The position numbers and the translations under genes are program-made. Source: Sambucus nigra (Eukaryota; Streptophyta; Magnoliopsida; Dipsacales; Adoxaceae). Taken from it: a stretch of DNA of 64,000 nucleotides. Each line of letters opens with the position of its first letter. The stretch's first letter is position 1. A model generated the notes under the pieces. The model saw only the letters and a list, made by a program, of their open reading frames with translations. It did not search any database and had not been told where the DNA came from. Shown here piece by piece: positions 56,141-64,000 of the stretch. Location: assembly GCA_949130495.1 (NCBI GenBank), contig OX422217.1:543683137-543747136 (forward strand). The letters are read 5' to 3'.

Positions 56141-56740
56141 GACATTTCCTATTATTGAGAACTTTACAGCTCTGTACCTCAGTTTCCTCCTCTCTAGCTT
56201 TGATTCTGACAGCTCTCCCTCTCTGATATATCTGATAAGGGGGTCCATCCATAAGTCCCCTAGGTTAAAATTGAGGCAAGGGTTAGTAACCTCTTCTTCT
56301 TCAATGGTCGTCTTGAGAAGGATCTCGATCGGAACCATCCTTCTGATATATGTCCTTTTTACTGAGGCCAACCTTGCTAGTGTATATGCGTGGCTGTTGT
56401 TTTGTCGAGGTACCCTCTTCATCTTTACCTCTTCAAAACCTTCTAGCATCATTCTTACCCTCTTTAAGTATTTGTCCATCCTTCCATCCTTGGCCTCATA
56501 AACCCCAAACACTTGGTTAACAACTAACCTTGAGTCACTATGAAGTAGAAGTAGTCTTATTCTAAGGGTCTTTGCCAAGGAGAGGCCCGCTATCATGGCC
56601 TCATATTCTGACTTGTTATTTGATGCCTTGAAGTTAAACCTTAGTGCATATTCAACGTTGCTACCATCCGAGGCTGAGAGTATCAGTCCTGCACCGCTTC
56701 CACTTTTGTAAGAAGACCCATCAACAAAGAGGTTCCATAT
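56036..56740 (-). pseudogene. Second (archaeal-type) RNase H of element B and linker
   Basis: 'IWNLFVDGSSYKSGSGAGLI' near 56735, 'FNFKASNNKSEYEAMIAGLS' (56640-56580), 'LLLHSDSRLVVNQVFGVYEA' and 'RQNNSHAYTLARLAS' carry the four acidic positions; the last, normally H-A-D, reads HAY, so the final Asp is lost. The 186-codon open frame 56596-56036 continues through the linker to the integrase. Confidence 0.82.
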
Positions 56741-56759
56741 ATCTTTATCTGATGAGAAG

Positions 56760-57505
56760 CTCCCCTCTTACATGATTCCTTGCTTGAAGAGGTACCAATC
56801 TTCCTCATTCTTGTCTATTCCATTTCTGGTTCTGTTGGACATAACCTCTTCCGGGTCTTAGAAGATGTTACTGTTTGAACCCTTTGCAGTCTCTAGGTTA
56901 TTCTCAACCTCGGTCTCTTCCCATGTGAATTCAACGACAAAATTTGCATGTTCCTACCCTTTAATGGCCACCCTAGGATGATAAGTAAAGTCTTACTCAC
57001 CCAACACAATGGCCCAAGTCATCAACCTTCCTGGAATCTTAGGCTTGTGGAAGACTTTCCTTAATGGGGAGTCAGTGAGGATGACCATAGAGTGGGCTTG
57101 GAAATAGGGCTTTGTCTTCTTAAAAGCATGTATCAAAGCATAGGCCAACTTTTCCATACGAGGGTAGTTCTGTTCAGACCCTTGAAGGGACTTACTATTG
57201 AAGTATACATGCCTTTGGACTCTAATGTCTTCCCGTACTATTTCTGCACTTATAGCTGACTCAGAGACTTCTAGATAAACATACAACTTCTCTCCCACTA
57301 TGGGCTGAGATAGGAGCAAGGGAGATCCGAGGTAAGACTTGAGTTGATTAAAAGCCTCCTCACACTCTTTATCCCATTCAAAGGCCTTTCTAAGCACCTT
57401 AAAGAACGGAAGACGCTTGTCCATTGCTCTTGAAACAAATCTGTTGAGTGCAGCCACTCTTCCAATGAGCCTCTGAACGTCCTTGATATTTCTTGGTGTC
57501 TTCAT
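56760..57505 (-). CDS. First RNase H / RT connection of element B
   Basis: 170 open codons from 57505: 'MKTPRNIKDVQRLIGRVAAL', 'FVSRAMDKRLPFFKVLRK', 'LYVYLEVSESAISAEIVRE', 'YFNSKSLQGSEQNYPRMEKL' and 'LRKVFHKPKIPGRLMTWAI'. The first catalytic Asp is replaced (YLEVS), as is usual for the Tat first RNase H. The ATG is internal; the frame continues from RT across a stop. Confidence 0.82.
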
Positions 57506-58150
57506 GTCAAGTAAAGCCTTGATTTTATCAGGGTTCGCCTCTATTCTCCTCTAATTGACAATGAATCCCAGAAATTTCCCAGCTCCTACCTCGAAGACAC
57601 ACTTCATGGGATTGAGTTTCAGTCTGTACAAGTCCATGGTATCGAAGGTCTTTTCTAGGTCTGCCACATGAGTGCGGGCCTTCAACCTCTTCGTTAACAT
57701 ATCGTCTACATACACCTCCATAGTCTTGCCTATTTGATTTTCAAACATCTTATTGACAAGACGTTGATACGTTGCCCCTGCATTTTTCAAGCCGAAGGGC
57801 ATAACCTTATAGCAGTATGTCCCCTTGTCAGTGATGAAGGCTGTCTTCTCTGAGTCTTCAGAATCCATGAAGATCTGGTTGTAGCCTAAGTATGCGTCCA
57901 TGAGTCTCATGAGCTCATGCCCTGCAGTTTCATCTACCATCTGATCAATCCGAGGTAAAGGATAACTGTCTTTTGGGCAAGACTTGTTCAGGTCGATAAA
58001 ATCTACGCACATCCTCCATTTTCCATTAGCCTTGGACACAATGAAAATGTTTGATAACCACTCCGGATATATGACTTCCTTGATAAACTCGGCCTCCTCC
58101 AACTTCCTAACTTCTTCCCGGATGATTTCATACTTATCGCCAGAGTAAAC
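57506..58150 (-). CDS. Reverse transcriptase of element B
   Basis: 183 open codons (58102-57551): 'YPEWLSNIFIVSKANGKWR', 'CVDFIDLNKSCPKDSYPLP', 'MRLMDAYLGYNQIFM', 'TYCYKVMPFGLKNAGATYQ' and the intact catalytic 'EVYVDDMLTK' (about 57710-57690), ending 'GKFLGFIVN' at a TAG. All core RT motifs are present, with changes such as FLDAYSG to LMDAYLG. It is the best-preserved polymerase of the two nested elements. Confidence 0.88.
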
Positions 58151-58153
58151 ACT

Positions 58154-59070
58154 TCATCTTTGTTTGATTGGCTTAGCATCCTTAGTCACGTTGAGTTTGA
58201 GCCACATAACCTCAGGGTCGATGCCAGGCATGTCCGCGTGGCTCCATCCAAAGACACTTTGCCTCTTCCTCAAGAAATTTATCAGCTCCTCCTTGATCTC
58301 CACTTTTAAGTCCTTTCCTACCTGGACAGTTTTTTTCGGTTCGTCCTCATTGAGGGCGATGGATTCTACCTCTTTCATGGACTCTCCTTTCTTTAACTTC
58401 GTTTCATCTCTAAGGTCAAGTGTATCAATGTTATATGTGGTTGTTGCTCTCTTATGGGCCTCTCTCTCTTCGGCCGAGTTGAAGTAGCATTCTCTTGCTA
58501 TGGTCTGGTCACCCTGCACTTCCCCTACCTCATAGGGGTCGAGAATTTTAACATTTGGTGGACCGTCGACGGTATAACTTCAAACTCCTTAAGGGATACT
58601 ATTCCTATTATGAGTTTATAGGCAGAGAAGACATTTTCATACATAACAAAATAATTGATCTTCTGTGTCGACCACTTAGGCCACTCATCACCCGTTCGCA
58701 CGTCCATCTCATACATGCCCAACGGATGGACCTTTTCTCCGCTGAAGCCCATTAACGGATGATGATAGGGTACCAGCCTAGCTCTGCTAAGGCCTAAGCT
58801 TTTGAAACAGGGCCAAAATATCACATCTGCTGAACTTCCTCCATCTACAAGAATTCTCTGTACCTCACATCCATGCACTCTTGTTGTAATTACCAAAGGA
58901 TCATCATGCGGGGCTAAGATGCCTTTGAAGTCGAGTCGGGAGAACCCGACTATAAGAATGTCCATATCCACTTTCTTTCTCTTTTGCTTGGTTTCTGAAG
59001 ACGCCAGATTTACCACTTCTAGTTTGGCCACTGACTTGGCCTCTGCCACATGATCTTTTCGATTAGCCAC
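58154..59070 (-). CDS. Protease domain and linker to RT of element B
   Basis: Frame 59070-58525 has 'VHGCEVQRILVDGGSSADVI', the D-x-G-S active site, then 'MGFSGEKVHPLGMYEMDVR' and 'YKLIIGIVSLKEFEVIPST'. A stop at 58525 separates it from frame 58519-58154, the usual linker ('SVFGWSHADMPGIDPEVM') leading into RT. The catalytic Asp is kept. Confidence 0.85.
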
Positions 59071-59112
59071 TTTAGAGCCACCACCTTCTAGTCCACCTCA
59101 TATGGTGTTAAC

Positions 59113-60690
59113 TCAAAATGAGATCATACAAACCCTCTTCATCGGGGTGTTGTCATCTTTTGGTGGGAGGTCTAGATCGTCCTCATCATCACCCTCCGAA
59201 TCATCGTCTCTTCTTACTGGAGTATTGTCACGACATCTGTCATTTCTCTTCTTTTTAAGGTCATATCTTCCCCTCTTGGTAGCCTTGCCATCAACATACT
59301 TCCTCAACTTTCTCGATTTCAACATCTTCTCAATCTTATCCTTTAAGGCGAAGCACTTGTTTATAACATCACCATGGTCTTGGTAGAACTCACACCGCAA
59401 GTTCTTGTTCCTCTTATGTGGAGGAGCCTTCAGCTTCTCTGGCCATCTCAGAGACCGATCATTCTTGATCTCATTGAGAATGTTCTCGCAGCTCACAGTT
59501 AGAGGGGTATAGCGTGCAAACTTGTCGTCAGCTGACCTCTTATTTCCATCCTTCTTTCTGTGGAACTTCCCGCCGCCACTATCATTCTCATCCTCATACT
59601 TCGCGGCTATGGCCTCTTCAGCGTTCATGACCTTACCTGCAGTTGCCAATAACTCTGCCATGGACTTGGTAGGGTCTTCTGCGAGTTTCCACAATAACTT
59701 CCCTTTCTGGAGACCTCCTATGAGAGCGGTCATAGCTATGTTCTCTTTATAATCTTCAATCTCTATTTTTTCTTTGTTGAATCTTGCGATGTAGTCTCTT
59801 AGGCTCTCATTCTTCCCTTGTTTGACATATAGCAGATGAGTGGTCTTATTTTGAGGTCTTACCCCAAAATAGAAATTATGGATGAATCGTTCAGCCAAGC
59901 CCTTAAAGTTCTCTATTGAGTTCTTCGGAAGAGAGGTAAACCAGATGTGTGCAACTCCCATCAAAGTCTCGAAGAAGGCCCAACACTTCATCTCATCTGG
60001 TATTGAGTAAATATCCACCACAGACTGGTACATCTCAATATGATATACAAGGTTGGTGCTACCATCATACTTGGGAGACACCGTAGGTGGAATGAACTTG
60101 TCAGGGGTTGGTAAGCTCACTATCTTAGCCACGAATGGAGATCCCTCTAAGAAACCTCTTTGCAGTGGGTCTCGGATTTTGATGAAGTCTCCTATCTTTT
60201 CCTCAAGACGTTGGATGGAGTCATTCCATGGCCTTACAATGTCGTCCTGGCCGAGGTTGTCCCCAGCAACCTCCTAGGGGTGGACTGAGGTTTTCCCAAC
60301 CGCAGCACAACGTCGGCTATTTACCTCTTCCTGGTCCCTAACTCGTCCTATGTGGGGTCGGCCTTAATGAGGCCGACATTCCCTCTCTTCCCTTTGTGAG
60401 TCGGCGACACTTCTCGACCTGTACAACCTTTGTCTCAGGTCATTTACTGGGCCGAGCCTTTCAAAGGCTGACCCTCTACTCAATCAATCAAAAGCTGACC
60501 CCCTTTGTTGGGAATCTTCACCTCTTCTGCCTCTACAACCTCGGCTCTGCTGGATAGGATGCACTGTGTCATTTGAAACCTCATACGGCTCCCAACAATC
60601 TTCTGGAACCTCTTCTTCCTCCAAATCATCATACCTATCCTCAGGGCAAGGGTGTCCTTGCCTCCCCAGACGTAAATGCCTAGGGTCAGC
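59113..60690 (-). CDS. Gag of element B
   Basis: 339 open codons from 60132 ('MAKIVSLPTPDKFIPPTVS') form the core: 'YDGSTNLVYHIEMYQSVVDI', 'WFTSLPKNSIENFKGLAERF' and 'ESLRDYIARFNKEKIEIEDY'. The knuckle at about 59390-59350 reads CEFYQDHGDVINKC, where two His ligands have changed to Tyr and Asp, so zinc binding is doubtful. The acidic C-terminus 'DDSEGDDEDDLDLPPKDD' ends 'RVCMISF' at a stop, then pol. The N-terminal extension to about 60690 is interrupted. Would form the particle shell. Confidence 0.87.
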
Positions 60691-60702
60691 AACGTCCCTC
60701 CT

Positions 60703-61770
60703 CCAATTTCGAGGTGGGTTCAACTTTTCAAGCATTCTTATCATCAATATCCACCCAATGACAATAAAAGACAGTATGTGTGAACTCAATGTAATTGATG
60801 ATGCTGGAAACAGCACCACCCTTCAAGGTATTCGTAAGCTCAAATTAGCGATAACAATGGCAACACAAGAGTATATTAAATATAAGAGATTGAGATGAGG
60901 AGAAGAGTATGAACACCAATATATAAGTGGTTCATCCAATGAGGCCTACGTCCACTGTGCAAGTGAGTAAGGTCACCAGAATAAGGCACTAATGTCCATC
61001 GATACAATCTCTCAAGCTTTCTCTCTCTACTGTGTAACTGGACAGAGTTTCAGTTAGGGTTGTTAATTTTTGATCCCCCTCCATGTAGGAGTAGGCAAGA
61101 ATATATAGTGTGTGGGGGGTGTAATTCACCCCCATGCATGCAATAAGCATGTGTGTGTTGATCTAGCCAATCCAATGAAGACATATGTCACTCTCACATG
61201 TAGAGAATGATGATAAAATATTCCCCCACGTGAGGGGATTGATATGTTACAACTGATTTAGTACATATGTTCCCAACCACACATATGCGAGTAAAGGCTC
61301 AGATGTCTTCGATTGGCACCAACCTCGGCCTGGAAGAGTAAGAGGTTGGTGAAGTCTGGCTGCTATAGAATCAGAGGTTATTCATGATGGTCTCGGCTCA
61401 GTAGAAATCTGAGGTGAGGTAGGTGGAGTAAAAACGTCGGCCTGGGCCGGGGTTAAGTAGGAGTAGTTGGAACATCGGTTGGTTCCCAACCGAGGTTGAT
61501 TATGATGATGGTGTAGTCCTTGCTTCCTCGGCTTATACACAGCCGAGGTTGCTGTATGAGGTAGACGTGATGTCAACCTGATGAATAATTGCCCATGGAT
61601 CATGAAGACCTCAGCTGTTGTCTGATTGTGAGGCAACTAGTAACGTCGGCCATAGTCAACCTTGATTTGGACGAGACCGCTGGTTGCCAATCTGGGGCCC
61701 TTGTAACCTCGGCCATTTCCTTGGCCGAGGTTGGTGTCTCTGAACTGTTGGGTACATATAGGGCATATCA
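60703..61770 (-). repeat. 5' LTR (minus orientation) of element B
   Basis: Copy of 49343-50394. In minus orientation it starts TGATATGCCCTATATG, has a TATA-like CTATATATTC near 61100, and several CCTCGGC/GCCGAGG inverted pairs: AACCTCGGCC / GGCCGAGGTT around 61706-61733 (10-bp arms) and CCTCGGCT / AGCCGAGG around 61526-61549. Confidence 0.88.
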
Positions 61771-61999
61771 GTAATTGAGGTCAAGTACCTATCTAATAAC
61801 TCCATAAAAGGTTGTCATAACCCCCTTCTTATTAAAGGCCTTAATGGATACACCATTCTCTGAAAGTTATGATTCTCTTCATGTCCAGAAGTACAAAAGG
61901 TGTACCCATTGCATTAAAATTTCTCATAACTGGTAACCCTATGGAGCGAACCATCGGCATATGGCATTCCCATATCATTAAATCTTGAGGCCTATAAGG
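61771..61999 (-). pseudogene. TNPD transposase exon, start of DUF4216
   Basis: After an acceptor (CCTTATAG) the minus strand shows 'VTSYEKF' stop 'CNGYTFCTSGHEENHN', then in a shifted frame 'SIKAFNKKGVMTTFYGVI' and 'VLDLNY', where element B begins. The 'NGY.F.T....' and '.YGV...I.ELDY' blocks are those of DUF4216. Stops and a frameshift show decay. The continuation is at 49261-49345. Confidence 0.72.
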
Positions 62000-62068
62000 A
62001 ATTGTTAATTTTTTAGAGTTTTATTAAAAATAATTACAATTGATAAAGAAGTACATGTATAAATAAAG

Positions 62069-62156
62069 ACTTGCCTCATCCCTTAGCCACGGGATGAAAT
62101 CATCAATTCAATGGTTCGATTGAGTCTCAGTTACAACAAATTTTCTACAAGAAATT
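62069..62156 (-). pseudogene. TNPD transposase, small exon
   Basis: Between a TTCTTGTAG acceptor and GGATGAG|GCAAG, the minus strand encodes KFVVTETQSNH, stop, IDDFIPWLRDE. The position and the 'F..WL...' pattern fit the 'HEENFPDWFKEHV'-type piece between DUF4218 and DUF4216. The donor is GC rather than GT, a known minor class, or has decayed. Confidence 0.5.
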
Positions 62157-62317
62157 AGTTTTAAAATTAAGAACTACAATCTATTAATACGAATTAACAT
62201 AGAACTAAGTGTGTACCTTCTCCATTCATCAACACCGTCGCATTGAGATAAAATCCATCTTCGCACTTACTCATATTGTACATTATTTAAGATCAATTCT
62301 TTACTTTTACCTAATGC

Positions 62318-64000
62318 TCATTGGCATTCCGGGTCATCAAACTCATCATCAAGAAAATCCTCAAGATTCCTTTTATAAGTTCCTTCACCTCTTTTCGATA
62401 TGTACTCCATGGGATACAAAGAAGCTTCATGTAACAAACATGCATTAGCAATGCTCCCTTCAATGTACCTCTTGTTTCGTGACCACTTTTTATATCTTCC
62501 CATTTCTCTCTCAAACAACCACATCGCCCGATATCTTGGTGGCCCAACTATCAAAGCTTCATCGGCTAAATGGTGCATGAGGTGGATTATCACCACAAAA
62601 AAGTTACGTGGAAAATAAATTTCAAAGACACAAAGTTCCTCTACCAATGCGTTTTTAGCCTTCAAAAGATGTTCCCTAAATATCACTTTGGCACACAACA
62701 CATTAAAGAATATTCTTATCCGTTGTATAGATTTAAACAAAGGCTTATTATTCGGAAATGAATGCATAAGCAACGCAGGAAGCAACTGTTGCATAATGAC
62801 GTGATAATCGTGGGACTTGAGATTGGTAAATCCAGGTGGATTGAGGTTAACATTGTTGCTGAAATTTGATAAAAATCCAATCGGTACCTTTAATGTTTTT
62901 ATTCTACAAAAAAAGGCTTCTTTCTCTTCCTTTCCTAATGCGAAAGGTGCCTTTGGCATCAACCTTTTGTTACTTCCTTCAACATCTTTCATCCATAATT
63001 TCCTTTTAAGATTCAAATGAACTTTCAAGTCTTCACGGGCTTTGACTGTATCTTTATTTGATGAACCTTTCATCGAGATTATTGTACCTAAAAGAGTCTC
63101 TGTGTCATTCTTTTCAACATGCATAACATCTAGATTATGTCAAATAGCATGATCCTTCCAGTACTCTAAGTCAAAGAAAATTGACCTCCTTGAAAAACCC
63201 TCGGTACCCGCTAGATTCTCATCGTCACCCTCACTTGGATAATCATTGTCTTCCATTACGACATCCTCCTTCTCCTTCCCGTTCCCCTTAACCTTTCCCT
63301 TTTTGTCTCCCTCTCCCCCTCTTTGAACACCTTCTCGAGCGATAAGTGACACTATTTGCTCAACTTCTACACTTGTTAACTTTCTTGGAGCCATATCATC
63401 CTCTATTTTACCATTAAATGTTTTCTTTGATGTGTGAAACTTGTAAGGATGGTCTTTAGGAAGGAACATACGAGATCGTTGGTAACGACATTTCGTTGAC
63501 TTAGGAAGATATTGAGAAGGTGTATTTGTAGAACAAACAGGACACCCATTGTAACCTTGAGTTGAACAACCTGTTAACATCCCTTAAGCTGGAAAATCAT
63601 GTATACCCCACATCAACATGGCTTTTAACTAAAATTTCTCATTTTTGTACGCACCCCAAGCCTCAACTCCAGACCATAATATCTTTAACTCATCAACCAA
63701 TAATTGGAGGAAGACATCAATATTACTTGATGGTGACTTTGGTTCGGGAATCAATACAGACAACATTGAAAACTCATTTTTCATACACATTGATGGAGGA
63801 GGGTTGAGAGGTTGAATTATCACTATCCAACAACTATACTTACGACCAAACATGTTATTCGGGCTGAAACCATTAGTTGCTATTGCAAGTCGAAAATTCT
63901 GCGGATCTTTTGCAAAATCTCTCCACATAATGTTTGAATATACCCATTCTACTGAATCTCGGGGAAGACACAAGAATTCCATACAAGAGCTTGCACGAGT
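62318..64000 (-). pseudogene. CACTA TNPD transposase (Transposase_21 and DUF4218), partial
   Basis: Runs in from the right edge on the minus strand. 63982-63629: 'WRDFAKDPQNFRLAIATNGF', 'SCWIVIIQPLNPPPSMCMKN', 'MLSVLIPEPKSPSSNIDV' and 'DVFLQLLVDELKILWSGVEA', the Transposase_21 core. 63580-63140: 'GCSTQGYNGCPVCSTNTPSQ', 'MFLPKDHPYKFH' and 'FNGKIEDDMAPRKLT'. 63124-62318: 'MHVEKNDTETLLGTIISMKG', 'LKSHDYHVIMQQLLPALL' and 'EALIVGPPRYRAMWLFER', the DUF4218 region. Stops near 63627, 63584 and 63136 interrupt the frame (the last a TGA where the family has Arg). It would cut and join the CACTA ends; this copy is inactive. Confidence 0.9.

Larger units (their letters stand above)
49343..61770 (-). mobile_element. 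Tat-lineage Gypsy element B, nested in the CACTA transposase
   Basis: Terminal repeats of about 1.05 kb (49343-50394 and 60703-61770; minus-strand start TGATATGCCC, end near ...GAACCCA). Gag and pol are on the minus strand (60690 to 55070), and an antisense gene is on the plus strand (about 50990-53401). Long open frames remain and YVDDM is intact, so it is younger than element A. The primer site was not recognised. No target duplication is visible, and a piece of the host DUF4216 exon is missing at the site. Confidence 0.88.
30951..64000 (-). mobile_element. Giant CACTA (En/Spm) transposon with nested retroelements, runs off the window
   Basis: The left terminus is CACTACACCAAAAATAGG at 30951, followed by subterminal inverted motifs. 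The TNPD transposase is read on the minus strand from the right window edge, and its 3' portion is found on both sides of nested element B. So the left terminus is the 3' end of the element. Excluding elements A and B, about 9.9 kb of CACTA sequence is in the window. Internal cargo includes a 168-bp satellite and two captured host exons. The 3-bp target duplication cannot be verified because the right end is outside. Confidence 0.85.

Overview
This window is plant nuclear DNA made almost entirely of transposable elements. The lineages present are plant ones: a Tekay/Del-like chromovirus, a Sirevirus-like Copia element, Ogre/Tat-like Gypsy elements with a second RNase H and antisense genes, and a giant CACTA (En/Spm) transposon. 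Long AT microsatellites, plant-type introns (GT...AG with AT-rich interiors) and nonsense codons of the TAG/TGA type fit repeat-rich, methylated plant heterochromatin, probably of a seed plant. I cannot name the species. I found no intact host gene and no tRNA, rRNA or CRISPR.

Left third (1-23.9 kb). Positions 1-1321 are the 3' end of a Tekay-like LTR. A non-coding, reverse-strand Gypsy-like element (about 1322-2115 plus 12706-17218) is split by a young, nearly complete Tekay/Del element (2116-12700). That element has 3.2-kb LTRs, a 5-bp target duplication ATCTC, a tRNA-Met primer site, a polypurine tract and one pol frame with four nonsense codons clustered in the reverse transcriptase. Its gag core is missing and the protease has lost its catalytic Asp. 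Next comes a reverse-strand, internally deleted Sirevirus-like element (about 17219-22570) that keeps gag, a primer site and several polypurine tracts but has no visible pol. 22571-23949 is unassigned.

Middle (23.9-31 kb). A 5' LTR with a TATA box and a ~170-bp tandem repeat, a tRNA-Arg-like primer site, a repeat-rich leader and a decayed gag belong to an Ogre/Tat-like element truncated near 30258. There a LINE fragment (end of endonuclease to start of RT) abuts it. The LINE is cut at 30950 by the end of a CACTA transposon.

Right half (31-64 kb). The CACTA element runs from 30951 (CACTACACC terminus) past the window edge. In order it holds subterminal hairpins, about 29 copies of a very regular 168-bp satellite, two small captured host exons on the minus strand (a DNA gyrase A exon and an MCM3 helicase exon, each with a consensus splice donor), and the pieces of its minus-strand TNPD transposase. 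Two Tat-lineage Gypsy elements are nested in it. Element A (38122-48882, plus strand) is heavily mutated. Element B (about 49343-61770, minus strand) splits the DUF4216 region of the CACTA transposase. Both carry an antisense multi-exon gene between pol and the 3' LTR encoding a related gypsy-type domain followed by coiled coil. In B a 62-bp-type tandem array lies where the antisense gene and pol converge.

The order of events can be read from the nesting: Ogre-like element, then LINE, then CACTA, then Tat A and Tat B; and separately the reverse Gypsy-like element, then Tekay. Element boundaries described as approximate were set by eye from repeat alignment.
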